From contig NZ_CP021978.1 in the NCBI RefSeq assembly GCF_004803895.1, positions 8,308,001 to 8,372,000 of the forward strand: a stretch of DNA of 64,000 bases. Reading direction: 5' to 3'. Positions within the stretch are counted from its first letter, which is position 1. The number at the start of each line of letters is the position of its first letter. Below, piece after piece: positions 16,181-25,009 of the stretch. This stretch comes from Streptomyces hawaiiensis. GTDB taxonomy: Bacteria; Actinomycetota; Actinomycetes; Streptomycetales; Streptomycetaceae. The notes under the pieces are model-generated. The model worked only from the letters and a program-made list of their open reading frames with translations. It made no database searches and was not told the DNA's origin. The translations under genes and the position numbers were made by a program.

Positions 16181-17095
16181 ATGTCAGCTCCGTTGCAGGA
16201 CAAGGTCGCACTGGTCGCCGGTGCGACCCGGGGCGCCGGACGGGGAATCGCCGTGGAACTCGGCGCGGCCGGCGCCACGGTCTACGTCACCGGCCGCAGC
16301 ACCCGCGCCCGCCGCTCGGAGTACGACCGGCCGGAGACCATCGAGGACACCGCCGATTTGGTCACCGCGGCCGGCGGCCGGGGCGTCGCCGTCCCCACCG
16401 ACCACCTCGACCCGGCGCAGGTCCGCGCTCTGGTGGACCGGATCGCGGACGAGCAGGGCCGCCTCGACGTCCTGGTCAACGACATCTGGGGCGGCGAGAA
16501 ACTCTTCGAGTGGGACACCCCGCTGTGGGAGCACGACCTCGACAAGGGCCTGCGCCTGCTCAGGCTCGCCGTCGAGACGCACGCCGTCACCAGCCACCAC
16601 GCCCTGCCCCTGCTGCTGCGCAACCCCGGCGGCCTGGTCGTCGAGGTCACCGACGGCACCGCCGACTACAACGCCGACAACTACCGCGTGAACTTCTTCT
16701 ACGACCTCGCCAAGACCTCCGTGCTGCGCATGGCCTTCGCCCTCGGCCACGAACTCGGCCCGCGCGGCGCCACCGCCGTCGCCCTCACTCCCGGCTGGCT
16801 GCGGTCGGAGCTGATGCTGGACGGCTACGGGGTACGGGAGGAGAACTGGCGCGACGCCCTGGAAAGCGTCCCCCACTTCGCCATCTCGGAGACCCCGCAC
16901 TACGTGGGCCGGGCGGTGGCCGCACTCGCCGCCGACACGGACGTGGCGCGCTGGAACGGCCGGTCCCTCTCCAGCGGCGGCCTCGCCCAGGAGTACGGCT
17001 TCACCGACGTCGACGGCAGCCGCCCGGACGCCTGGCGCTACCTCGTGGAGGTTCAGGACATGGGCAAGCCGGCGGACACGACCGGCTACCGCTGA
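16181..17095 (+). CDS. SDR-family oxidoreductase
   Basis: The 304-residue protein starts at ATG 16181 after GGGAGGT. It carries the dinucleotide motif AGATRGAGRGIA near residues 14-25 and LDVLVNDIWGG in place of the usual NNAG strand. The active-site YDLAK (YxxxK) lies in NFFYDLAKTSVLRM. The substitution NDIWGG and the length resemble the DHRS1-like group, whose substrates are poorly known. It follows the formaldehyde pair but is separated from it by a stem-loop and has its own ribosome site. Confidence 0.87.
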   Translation: MSAPLQDKVALVAGATRGAGRGIAVELGAAGATVYVTGRSTRARRSEYDRPETIEDTADLVTAAGGRGVAVPTDHLDPAQVRALVDRIADEQGRLDVLVNDIWGGEKLFEWDTPLWEHDLDKGLRLLRLAVETHAVTSHHALPLLLRNPGGLVVEVTDGTADYNADNYRVNFFYDLAKTSVLRMAFALGHELGPRGATAVALTPGWLRSELMLDGYGVREENWRDALESVPHFAISETPHYVGRAVAALAADTDVARWNGRSLSSGGLAQEYGFTDVDGSRPDAWRYLVEVQDMGKPADTTGYR

Positions 17096-17276
17096 CCCTG
17101 GCGGCCCGGAAGCCTGATCTCTGCAATCAACCGCTATGCACCGAAATGCGCACCCCGTGTCGGTGGGGTATGTCACTGTTCCGTCGCAGCGCGGCCGACC
17201 GCACAACCGGAACCGGCCTCCGTCCGTCTAGCTGGCAGACATCACAGACCCACTTCCGCGAAAGGGCTGACCAGCC

Positions 17277-17972
17277 ATGGGGGACGTACGCAGACGGAGT
17301 GCCGTCGTATTGGGGATCACCGGCCTGGTGGCACCGCTCACGCTCGCACTCGGGGCCGCACCGGCCCAGGCCGCGAGCTGCACCACGCAGGCCGGCCCGT
17401 ACCAGAAGAAGGTCGAGAAGTTCCTCGGCCGTCCGGTCGACGGCAAGCAGTCCGCCGCCGACTGCAAGGCCATCCGCGCCTTCCAGACCAAGCACGGCAT
17501 CTCCCCGAACATCGGCTACGCCGGTTCCGTCACCTGGGGGGTGATGGACCTGATGCAGAAGCAGAAGGCCGTCGGGAAGAACCCCAACAAGGACGGCAAG
17601 TGCCCGGTGAACAAGGGCCGGATCGCCTGCGTGAACCTGACCCTCCAGCTGAGCTGGATCCAGGACGGCAAGAAGCTCGTCTACGGCCCGGTCCCGGTCC
17701 GCACCGGCCGCAACGGGGACGAGACCCGCACCGGTCTGAAGAAGATCTACTGGCGCAACATCGACCACGTCTCGTCCATCTACGACGTGCCGATGCCCTA
17801 CGCCCAGTTCTTCGACGGCGGCCAGGCGTTCCACTCGGCCGGCGTCAGCATGTGGAACCCGCCGGGCTCGCGCGGCTGCGTCAACATGACCAAGACCGAC
17901 GCCAAGAAGTACTGGTCGCTGCTGAAGAAGAACGACGACGTCTTCGTGTACGGCCGCAAGCCGGGCACCTGA
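17277..17972 (+). CDS. Secreted L,D-transpeptidase (YkuD)
   Basis: The 231-residue exported protein has a signal peptide (cleavage after QAA near 33), then a short peptidoglycan-binding-like region (about 40-95) and a YkuD domain. The catalytic motif is visible as AFHSAG (His186) and MWNPPGSRGCVNM (Cys201). Such enzymes make 3-3 cross-links in peptidoglycan or attach proteins to it. Four cysteines outside the active site (35, 63, 109, 118) could form disulfides after export. It is a single-gene unit converging on the sugar operon with only 27 bp between. Confidence 0.9.
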   Translation: MGDVRRRSAVVLGITGLVAPLTLALGAAPAQAASCTTQAGPYQKKVEKFLGRPVDGKQSAADCKAIRAFQTKHGISPNIGYAGSVTWGVMDLMQKQKAVGKNPNKDGKCPVNKGRIACVNLTLQLSWIQDGKKLVYGPVPVRTGRNGDETRTGLKKIYWRNIDHVSSIYDVPMPYAQFFDGGQAFHSAGVSMWNPPGSRGCVNMTKTDAKKYWSLLKKNDDVFVYGRKPGT

Positions 17973-17999
17973 TCCAGGAACCCGGCTCGCGCACAGCCC

Positions 18000-19199
18000 C
18001 TACTGGGGCGCGTCCCCGAAGTCCGGGATCTCCAGCCTGGCCCCGCCCTGCCGCGCGGACTCGTGCGCGATGATCCCCGGCAGGGTGTAGCGGGCGGCCA
18101 CCCACGCGTTCACCGACGGCAGCGTGCGGTTGTTGACGGCGGTCACGAAGTCGTCCACCAGGAAGTGGTGGCTGCCCTCGTGGCCGTTGTGCAGATGGTC
18201 GAACTCCCTCGGCAGCCGCGCACGGTCGTGCACGGGCGCCGACCCGGAGGTGAAGGCGGCCCGCAGCTCCGGCGCGATGTGCTGGAGTGACGGATCGTCA
18301 GGGGACATGGTGGGCTTGGGCTCCAGCAGTTCGCTGATGTCCTGCACCCCCTGCTTGTCCTGCCACAGGGCGACCGTGGCGAGCTGCTCCATGCTGGCCT
18401 CGGTGCCGAAGAAGCGGAAGCGCGACTCCCGTATGTGAGAGGGGTAGCCGACCCGCCGGAACTCGTTCGTACGGAACGACCCGCCGCCCGCCACCTCGAA
18501 CAGGGCGGTGGCGTTGGAGACGTCGTTGTCGAACTGGCTGACGTCCTTGTCGAAGACGCCGTCGCCCCGGTCGTCGACGACACCGATCGCCGACACGCTC
18601 ACCGCGTGTGTCTTCCAGGCGCCGAGCACCCCGCCGACCGCGTGCGTCGGGTACAGCAGCGGGGGATAGCTGGCGGTCGCTTTCCAGTTCTCGCCGCCGC
18701 TGTACTGATAGGCGTCGTAGAACCCCAGGTCCATGTCGTGGACGTAGTCGCCCTCGGCGTAGAAGAGCCGCCCGAAGGCGCCCTCGGCGATCTGGTTGCG
18801 GGCGTGGACCGTGGCCGGGTTGTACTCGCTGGTCTCGCCCATCATGTACGTCAGTCCGGTGGCCTTGACCGCGTCGATGATCGCCGCGATCTCGTCCGTG
18901 CTGATGGCCATGGGGACGGCGGAGTACACGTGCTTGCCGGCGTTGAGACCCTGGAGGACCAGCGGCCCGTGCGTCCAGCGCTGGGTGAAGATCGCGACCG
19001 CGTCGACGTCCTCCGACTCCAGCATGGCCTGGTAGGACGGGAAGGTGCCCGCCAGCCCCTGGGCGGAGGCGAGTTGGCCGGCCCGCTCGGGGAGCAGGTC
19101 GGTGACGTAGACGTCGCTGACGCCGGGATGGGCCTGGAACAGGGTGGCGAACTGGCCCGAGAACTGTCCGGCGCCGACGATGCCGATGGAGAAGGTCAT
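18000..19199 (-). CDS. Gfo/Idh/MocA-family dehydrogenase of sugar operon
   Basis: The 399-residue protein begins with the dinucleotide motif IGIVGAGQFSGQFATLF and contains the AGKHVYSAVPMA segment, where Gfo/Idh/MocA enzymes usually have EKP. The usual catalytic lysine is replaced by the sequence YSAVP, so activity or substrate may differ from the family norm. It is the last gene of a four-gene operon, 14 nt after the binding-protein gene, and so probably acts on the imported sugar, oxidising or epimerising it with NAD(P). Confidence 0.85.
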   Translation of the reverse strand: MTFSIGIVGAGQFSGQFATLFQAHPGVSDVYVTDLLPERAGQLASAQGLAGTFPSYQAMLESEDVDAVAIFTQRWTHGPLVLQGLNAGKHVYSAVPMAISTDEIAAIIDAVKATGLTYMMGETSEYNPATVHARNQIAEGAFGRLFYAEGDYVHDMDLGFYDAYQYSGGENWKATASYPPLLYPTHAVGGVLGAWKTHAVSVSAIGVVDDRGDGVFDKDVSQFDNDVSNATALFEVAGGGSFRTNEFRRVGYPSHIRESRFRFFGTEASMEQLATVALWQDKQGVQDISELLEPKPTMSPDDPSLQHIAPELRAAFTSGSAPVHDRARLPREFDHLHNGHEGSHHFLVDDFVTAVNNRTLPSVNAWVAARYTLPGIIAHESARQGGARLEIPDFGDAPQ

Positions 19200-19213
19200 G
19201 GAGCGCGTGCCCT

Positions 19214-20563
19214 TCACTGGGAGAGGATGAGGTTGATCTGGTCGTTGGTCTGATCGAGGCTGCTCACGGGCTTTCCGTTGCCGTAGATGTCCTCCATGGC
19301 AGGGGACATGAGGGCCGTCATGTCCGCCGAGTAGCTGGCGATCGGATAGGAGAAGGTCCGGAAGCGCTTCTTGTCGGCCAGGGGTTCGGTGAACGCCGAG
19401 ACGTCGATGCCCTTCTTCCGGTAGGCGGCGACGGCCGCCTCGGTCCCGGCCGGAGTGGCGGGGAAGACCACCCCGGACCTGCCGACGACGGTCTGGCACC
19501 GGTCCGAGGCCAGGTAGGCCACCCACTTGCGGGCGCCCGCCTTGTTCTTGGCGGCCTTGGTGATGGAGTCGGCGAGACCGTTCATCATCGTGGCGCGCTT
19601 GCCGGTCGGGCCGGCCGGCGTCAGGGCGGTCTTGATGTCCTTGCCCTTGAAACCGGCGTACGTGGAGATCATCCAGGCCCCGTCGAACGCGGTGGCCGCC
19701 TTGCCCGCCGCGACCTGGGTGTTCGCTTGGTTGGACTGGACGTTGTAGTCGGACAGCGGCGGCATGTAGCCCTTCTTCGCCAGGCCGAAGTACCACTGGA
19801 TGACCGACTGGAAGGTCTTGCTGTCGTACTGGTACTTCGTGCCCCAGCGCGGCTTGTCGAGGTAGCTCCAGCCGGCGGAGGCGGCGAAGTTGCTCCACTG
19901 GGTCTGGCCGTCGCCGAAGCCGCCGCCGTTGCTGGCCATCCCGTAGACCTTGACGTTGTTCTTGTCGAAGCCCGGTTCGTCGCCCCGCTTGCCGTTCCTG
20001 TCGATCGTAAGGTGGGCGATGGTCTTCTCGAAGGTGCCGCCGTCCTCCGGGTTCCAGGAGAGGCCGTTCAGCTGCTCGGCGGTGAGGCCGGCGTCCTCCG
20101 TCATCTTCGAGTTGTAGAACAGCGCGACCGTGTCCCAGTCCTTCGGAGCGCCGTAGCGGTGGCCGTCCTTTCCGATCCAGTTGGCAGCGAGGCCCGGCTG
20201 GTAGTCGGAGTTCTCGATGCCGAGGTCGTCGAGCGGTTCGAGGACCTTGAGGTCGGCGAACTGGCCGAAGTTCTGGATGTGGTCGGTGAACACGTCCGGC
20301 TGGGTGCCCGCGATGAACCCCGCGGTGAGCTTGGTCCAGTAGTCGGACCAGCCCAGCTGCGTGATCTTCACCTTCAGTCCGGGGTTCTCCTTCTCGAACC
20401 CTTTCGCGCAGGCCTGGTAGGCGGGGAGCTGGTTGGCGTCCCACAGCCAGTACGTGACGGTGTTCGCGGAGGAACCGGCGGCGCCTCCTGAGGCGCATCC
20501 GCTGACCAGGGACAGCGCCAGCGCTCCGGTCGCCGCGACGAGCGGACGAAATCGAATTCGCAT
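19214..20563 (-). CDS. Sugar ABC transporter substrate-binding lipoprotein
   Basis: The 449-residue protein carries a lipoprotein signal (lipobox LVSGCAS). It has the mature features of cluster 1 solute-binding proteins, with TVTYWLWDANQLPAY, the PDVFTDHIQNFGQF segment and FDGAWMIS. It would be tethered to the membrane and deliver a carbohydrate to the two permeases encoded upstream. ATG 20563 is chosen over GTG 20566 because of spacing to AAGGGG. Confidence 0.9.
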   Translation of the reverse strand: MRIRFRPLVAATGALALSLVSGCASGGAAGSSANTVTYWLWDANQLPAYQACAKGFEKENPGLKVKITQLGWSDYWTKLTAGFIAGTQPDVFTDHIQNFGQFADLKVLEPLDDLGIENSDYQPGLAANWIGKDGHRYGAPKDWDTVALFYNSKMTEDAGLTAEQLNGLSWNPEDGGTFEKTIAHLTIDRNGKRGDEPGFDKNNVKVYGMASNGGGFGDGQTQWSNFAASAGWSYLDKPRWGTKYQYDSKTFQSVIQWYFGLAKKGYMPPLSDYNVQSNQANTQVAAGKAATAFDGAWMISTYAGFKGKDIKTALTPAGPTGKRATMMNGLADSITKAAKNKAGARKWVAYLASDRCQTVVGRSGVVFPATPAGTEAAVAAYRKKGIDVSAFTEPLADKKRFRTFSYPIASYSADMTALMSPAMEDIYGNGKPVSSLDQTNDQINLILSQ

Positions 20564-20573
20564 CACAGTCCCC

Positions 20574-21491
20574 TTACTTGATCCCGGTGAAGCCGATGGA
20601 GCTGACGATGCGGCGGGCGAAGCAGGCGAACAGCACCAGCATCGGCAGCGCGGCGATCAGCGTCGCTGCCATGAGCCCGGACCAGTCGACGCCGGTCGCC
20701 GGGGTCTGCGCCCGGAAGACCGCCAGCGCCACGGTCAGCACGCGTGAGCTGTCGCTGTAGGAGACCATCAGCGGCCAGAAGTAGTCGTTCCAGGAGGTGA
20801 TGTACGTCAGCACGGCCAGCGTGATGATCGGCGTGGACGCCATCGGCAGGACCACCCGGAAGAAGATCTTGATCTTCCCGGCGCCGTCGAGCAGCGCGGC
20901 CTCCTCGACCTCCTTGGGGATGTTCATGAAGAACTGCCGCAGGAAGAACACCGCGAACGGGGTCATGAACAGGCTGGGCAGCGCGATGCCGAGGAGGGTG
21001 TCCACCAGGTGCAGCTGCTTGATGAGCACGAAGTTCGGCAGCAGCGTGAAGATGGTCGGCACCATCATCCCGGCCAGGAACAGCCCGAACACCTTGTCCC
21101 GGCCCCGCCAGCGCAGCCGGGAGAAGGCGTACGCGGCCATCGCGGAGAAGAAGATCTGACAGCCGGTGATCAGGGTCGAGACGAGCAACGAGTTGAGCAG
21201 ATAACGCCAGAAGTCCAGCCCGCCGCCCGCGCCGCCCTGCGCGATCGCCTCCTCGGACGACTGAAGGCCCAGAGCTCGTTCGAAGCCGCTGGTGGTGAGG
21301 TCCACCGGCAGGGGGTTGGTGGGGTCGGCGCTCAGGCCCGCGTTGGTGGAGAGCGCGGTGCGCAGGATCCAGTAGAACGGCAGCAGGGTGATGAGGAGGA
21401 TCAGTCCCATCACGGTCCAGGCGGCGGCCCGCCCGAAGGGGAACCTGCGCCGCACCGGTCGTAGGGTCGTGGTGGTCGTCACGGCAGCCAT
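20574..21491 (-). CDS. Sugar ABC transporter permease (MalG type)
   Basis: The 305-residue protein has six membrane helices and the coupling-helix motif EEAALLDGAGKIKIFFRVVLP for contact with the ATPase. It is the second permease of the operon. An unusual loop of about 35 residues after helix 1 (LSADPTNPLPVDLTTSG onward, including QGGAGGG) is longer than in most MalG proteins. No ATPase gene is present, as expected if the shared MsiK-type ATPase powers it. Confidence 0.9.
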   Translation of the reverse strand: MAAVTTTTTLRPVRRRFPFGRAAAWTVMGLILLITLLPFYWILRTALSTNAGLSADPTNPLPVDLTTSGFERALGLQSSEEAIAQGGAGGGLDFWRYLLNSLLVSTLITGCQIFFSAMAAYAFSRLRWRGRDKVFGLFLAGMMVPTIFTLLPNFVLIKQLHLVDTLLGIALPSLFMTPFAVFFLRQFFMNIPKEVEEAALLDGAGKIKIFFRVVLPMASTPIITLAVLTYITSWNDYFWPLMVSYSDSSRVLTVALAVFRAQTPATGVDWSGLMAATLIAALPMLVLFACFARRIVSSIGFTGIK

Positions 21492-21509
21492 GGCGGTGTC
21501 TCCCTTCCG

Positions 21510-22475
21510 TCAGCCGAGGTCGGTCCGGCCGGCCCGGGTGAGCCGGTACTGGAGGATGGTGATCGCGCTCAGCACGACCAGGAGGGCGACGGACATGGCC
21601 GAGGCGTAGCCGAACTGGAAGCGGCCGAAGGCCGAGCCGTAGATGTAGTACTGCAGGACGTTGGTCGCGTTGGCCGGACCGCCCGCGGTGGTCACGGCCA
21701 CGGTGTCGAACACCTGGAACGACCCGATCACGGTCATGATCAGCACGACCGCGAGCACCGGACGCAGCAGCGGCATGGTGATCCGCCAGAACATCCGCCA
21801 CTCGCTCGCGCCGTCCACCCGGGCCGCCTCGTACATGTCGTTGGGGATGGCCTGCAGACCGGCGAACAGGAGCAGGGCGGTGTAGCCCACATGCCGCCAC
21901 ACGTTGATGAGTGCGATCGTCGGGATCGCCCAGGTCTCGTCGGCGAGGAACGGGATGCGGTCCACGCCGAGGCCGCTGATGATCTCGTTGCCGATGCCGA
22001 GCTGGGTGTCGAGGATCCAGAGCCAGACGAGACCGGCCACGACGTTCGACATCAAATACGGTGTCAGCACGATCCCGCGCAGCATCGCCGACTGGGTCAG
22101 CCGCTGGAGCATGACGGCGATGGCGAGCGCCGCGACCGTCTGGACGCCGATGTTGATGACGACGTACTCGACGGTGACCCACAGGGAGTCCCAGAAGATG
22201 GGGTCGTTGACCATGCGGACGTAGTTGTCCAGGCCCACCCACTCCGCCGGCGTCAGCAGGTTGAAGCGGGTGAAGCTCAGATAGATGCCCCGCAGGGTCG
22301 GCCAGAGCAGGAAGACCAGGAAACCGAGCAGTGCCGGCGCGATGAAGAGCGCGGCCAGCCGACCGTCCCCCCGGTCCTCGCCGGACACCCCTTGTCGCGT
22401 CCCGGTCCTGCTGCGGGCCTCCGCCGCGCCGCCCGTGGGCAGACGTGAGGGAGGACTGCTGGAGGCGATGGTCAT
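21510..22475 (-). CDS. Sugar ABC transporter permease (MalF type)
   Basis: The 321-residue protein has six membrane helices and the EAARVDGASEWRMFWRITMP coupling motif. It is the promoter-proximal gene of the operon permease-permease-binding protein-dehydrogenase and is divergent from the ROK regulator gene. Confidence 0.9.
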   Translation of the reverse strand: MTIASSSPPSRLPTGGAAEARSRTGTRQGVSGEDRGDGRLAALFIAPALLGFLVFLLWPTLRGIYLSFTRFNLLTPAEWVGLDNYVRMVNDPIFWDSLWVTVEYVVINIGVQTVAALAIAVMLQRLTQSAMLRGIVLTPYLMSNVVAGLVWLWILDTQLGIGNEIISGLGVDRIPFLADETWAIPTIALINVWRHVGYTALLLFAGLQAIPNDMYEAARVDGASEWRMFWRITMPLLRPVLAVVLIMTVIGSFQVFDTVAVTTAGGPANATNVLQYYIYGSAFGRFQFGYASAMSVALLVVLSAITILQYRLTRAGRTDLG

Positions 22476-22519
22476 CGGGAGACTCCCTCGCTGCGGCGGC
22501 TCGTCCTCTGGCGGGACTT

Positions 22520-22549
22520 ACTTTTGGCGCGAAACAATTGCTGCGTCAA
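22520..22549 (-). promoter_or_regulatory. Probable promoter of the sugar ABC operon
   Basis: On the minus strand TTGACG (22549-22544) and AAAAGT (22525-22520) are spaced by 18 nt. The region 22476-22646 is the only divergent spacer between the operon and its ROK regulator, so the operator should lie here. I see no clean long dyad. Confidence 0.45.
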
Positions 22550-22646
22550 GAGGCCTGCAAACATCTTTTCGCAGGAACCGACATCGACCTAGAGTGGTCA
22601 TGTTGATTTCAGTGTGAAAAAAATGGGTGAGGGGAGTCGCATCTTC

Positions 22647-23807
22647 ATGACCGAAGGCACCGCCGGCTGGCTGCCGCTGAGCCCGGGGGAGCGGTCCGTG
22701 GCGATCGAAGTCCTCGTCCACGGCCCGCTGTCGCGCACGGAACTCGCCCGCAGGCTGGGTCTGTCGGCCGGCAGCCTCACCCGGCTGACCAAGCCGCTGA
22801 TCGAGTCGGGCCTGCTGGTCGAGGTGCCCGAGGCGGGCGCGCCCGCGGAGACGCGCCAGGGCCGCCCCTCCCAGCCGCTGGACGTGGTCGCCGACTCGGG
22901 GTTCTTCCTCGGCTTCAAGATCACCGAGGACGCGGTCTACGGCGTCGTCACCACCCTGCGCAGCCACATCGTCGCCCGCCACGACCGCCCGCTCACCACC
23001 CATGACCCTGCCGAAGTCGCCGACGTGCTGGCCGGGATGACCGCCGAACTGGCAGGCGGCCACCCCCGGCTCACCGGGATCGGCATCGGGGTCGGCGGCT
23101 TCGTCCAGGACCGTGCGGTGGTCGGCGAGTCACCCTTCCTGCTGTGGCGGGGCGTCCCCCTGGCCGACCTGGTCGAGGAGCGCACCGGGCTGCCGGTGGT
23201 CGTCGAGAACGATGTCGCCGCCCTGGTCGAGGCCGAGACCTGGTTCGGCGCCGGACGCGGCCTGGACCGCTTCGTCGTCCTCACCATCGGCGCCGGCCTC
23301 GGCTACGGGCTCGTCCTGGGGGGCAAGCGGGTGCCTTTCGCTGAGGAGGACCGCGGCTTCGGAAGGCACTGGATCGTCGATACCAACGGGCCGCTCACCC
23401 CGGACGGCAGGCGTGGCAGCGCCGTCTCGCTGCTGACCATCCCCAGCATCCGCTACCAGATCCGGGCCGCCACCGGCCGCGACCGCACGTACGAGGAGAT
23501 CCTCGCGCGTGCCGCCGCCGGGGACCCCATGGCGGCCCGGGTCGTCGACGAGGCGGCACGCGCGCTCGGCACGCTCCTCGCCCAGATCTCCAACTTCGTG
23601 ATGCCCCAGAAGATCCTGCTCGCCGGGGAGGGGGTCGGACTGATGGACGTGGCCGGCGAGACGGTGGAGGAGACCGTCCGCGAGCACCGGCATCCCCTGG
23701 CCGCCCCGGTCGGCCTGGAGACGAAGGTGTCCGATTTTCACGACTGGGCACGCGGCGCGGCCGTGTTGGCCATCAAGGTGCTGGTCCTGGGATCGGCCGA
23801 AGTGTGA
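22647..23807 (+). CDS. ROK-family transcriptional regulator of the sugar operon
   Basis: From ATG 22647 the protein has 386 residues; GTG 22614 and ATG 22623 are alternatives. An N-terminal winged helix (LSRTELARRLGLSAGSLTRLTKPLI) precedes a ROK sugar-kinase-like domain with GIGIGVGGFVQDR, VVENDVAALVEAE and LTIGAGLGYG. The usual zinc cluster CxCGxxGC is not visible: the corresponding place reads GFGRHWIVDT, so it may have lost zinc. It probably represses the divergent ABC operon and releases it when it binds the sugar. Confidence 0.88.
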   Translation: MTEGTAGWLPLSPGERSVAIEVLVHGPLSRTELARRLGLSAGSLTRLTKPLIESGLLVEVPEAGAPAETRQGRPSQPLDVVADSGFFLGFKITEDAVYGVVTTLRSHIVARHDRPLTTHDPAEVADVLAGMTAELAGGHPRLTGIGIGVGGFVQDRAVVGESPFLLWRGVPLADLVEERTGLPVVVENDVAALVEAETWFGAGRGLDRFVVLTIGAGLGYGLVLGGKRVPFAEEDRGFGRHWIVDTNGPLTPDGRRGSAVSLLTIPSIRYQIRAATGRDRTYEEILARAAAGDPMAARVVDEAARALGTLLAQISNFVMPQKILLAGEGVGLMDVAGETVEETVREHRHPLAAPVGLETKVSDFHDWARGAAVLAIKVLVLGSAEV

Positions 23808-23919
23808 ACAGCCTCACGTTTACCGGGAGATGGACGTGATCAGCAACACTGTCCGGAATGCCCCTTTAGCTCGTGATTACTCACATCGCCTTCACCTACA
23901 GCGCCGTATGCTTCACAGC

Positions 23920-24093
23920 ATGTCCACCACTGTTGAAACCTCATCCGAGCGATCGGCTGACGAGGTCAACGAGGAGATCCGCGCGCTGTGGCGCCGGTCG
24001 GGCGGGACACTGAGCGTCGAGCAGCGCGAGGAGTACCAGCGGCTCGTCCTGGAGTGGGCCGCCGCGGCCCCGCAGCCGGAGCCCGCGGCCTGA
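23920..24093 (+). CDS. Conserved 57-residue protein of unknown function
   Basis: The ATG at 23920 begins MSTTVETSSERSADEVNEEI; the core EEIRALWRRSGGTLSVEQREEYQRLVLEW is predicted as two helices. Small proteins of this type are widespread in Streptomyces genomes, without known function. A TATGCT at 23907-23912 just ahead of the ATG and the lack of an SD suggest a leaderless transcript. An in-frame upstream ATG at 23830 is less likely. Confidence 0.65.
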   Translation: MSTTVETSSERSADEVNEEIRALWRRSGGTLSVEQREEYQRLVLEWAAAAPQPEPAA

Positions 24094-24149
24094 CCTTCGT
24101 CCCGGCCCGCTGACGCATCGGACCCTCGTCGAGGGGCACCCCTGATCCA

Positions 24150-24974
24150 ATGGGTGCCCTTCTCGCACTTTCCTCGGCCGTCGTCTACGGCATCGTCGAC
24201 TTCGCCGGCGGTCTGCTGTCCCGGCGCGCGCATCACACCGCTGTCACCTTCCTCGGCCAGCTCGGCGGGCTGCTGCTCGCCTGCGCCGCAGCCCTCCTCC
24301 TGCCCGCCGACGCCGTCCATCGCGCCGACCTGCTCTGGGGCGCGCTGTCCGGCGTCGGCAGCGGCACGGCCATGTGGTTCCTCAACCGCGGGCTGAGCAG
24401 AGGGGACATGAGTGTCGTGGTGCCGGTGAGCGCCGTCACCGGTGTCGCGCTGTCGGTGCTGTGCGGGGTCCTCGTCCTCGGCGACCGTCCGGGCGCCGTC
24501 GCCTGGCTGGGCATCGCCGTCACGGTCCCCGCCCTGTGGTTCGTCGCCGGGGGCAGGGGCGGTGCCGGGAAGGGAACGGCGGACGGACTGATCGCCAGCC
24601 TGGGCGTCGCCGTGCAGTACCTCGCCCTCGGCCAGGCCGGGCCCGGGAGCGGGCTGTGGCCCGTCGCCGCGGGCCGGGTCGCCGCGGTCCTCGTCCTCCT
24701 GCCGGACGCCGCACGTCACGCCCGCCGGCTGAGGCTGCCGCCGGTGCGCTGCGCCCAGGCCGTGCTCATAGGGGCAGGCGCGGCCCTCGGCCTCGTGCTG
24801 TATCTGCTCGCCGCCCAGCGGCAGTTGCTGGCCGTGGCCGTGGTCCTGGCCTCCCTCTATCCGGCCCTCCCCGTGGTGCTGGGCCTCGTCCTGCTGCACG
24901 AGCGGATCAGCCGCCGTCAGGCGCTGGGGCTGCTGGGGGCCGGGATCGCGACCGTGCTGCTCACCCTGGGCTGA
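24150..24974 (+). CDS. EamA/DMT-family transporter
   Basis: The 274-residue protein has about ten membrane helices in two homologous halves, with GLSRGDMSVVVPVSAVTGVA in the first half and LASLYPALPVVLGLVLLHERISRRQ at the end of the second, the classic EamA duplication. Members export small metabolites or amino acids. A short GGACCCTCGTCGAGGGG hairpin precedes the start. Nothing nearby defines the substrate. Confidence 0.88.
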   Translation: MGALLALSSAVVYGIVDFAGGLLSRRAHHTAVTFLGQLGGLLLACAAALLLPADAVHRADLLWGALSGVGSGTAMWFLNRGLSRGDMSVVVPVSAVTGVALSVLCGVLVLGDRPGAVAWLGIAVTVPALWFVAGGRGGAGKGTADGLIASLGVAVQYLALGQAGPGSGLWPVAAGRVAAVLVLLPDAARHARRLRLPPVRCAQAVLIGAGAALGLVLYLLAAQRQLLAVAVVLASLYPALPVVLGLVLLHERISRRQALGLLGAGIATVLLTLG

Positions 24975-25009
24975 CGGGAACACCCGGGACGGCCGGCCGC
25001 CGAACAGCG

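Noticed and set aside
22505..22530. CTTACTTTT half-site before the ABC operon, resembling the TetR dyad at 6370
   Set aside because: Only one arm matches, the locus has its own ROK regulator, and the hexamer overlaps the -10 region by chance.
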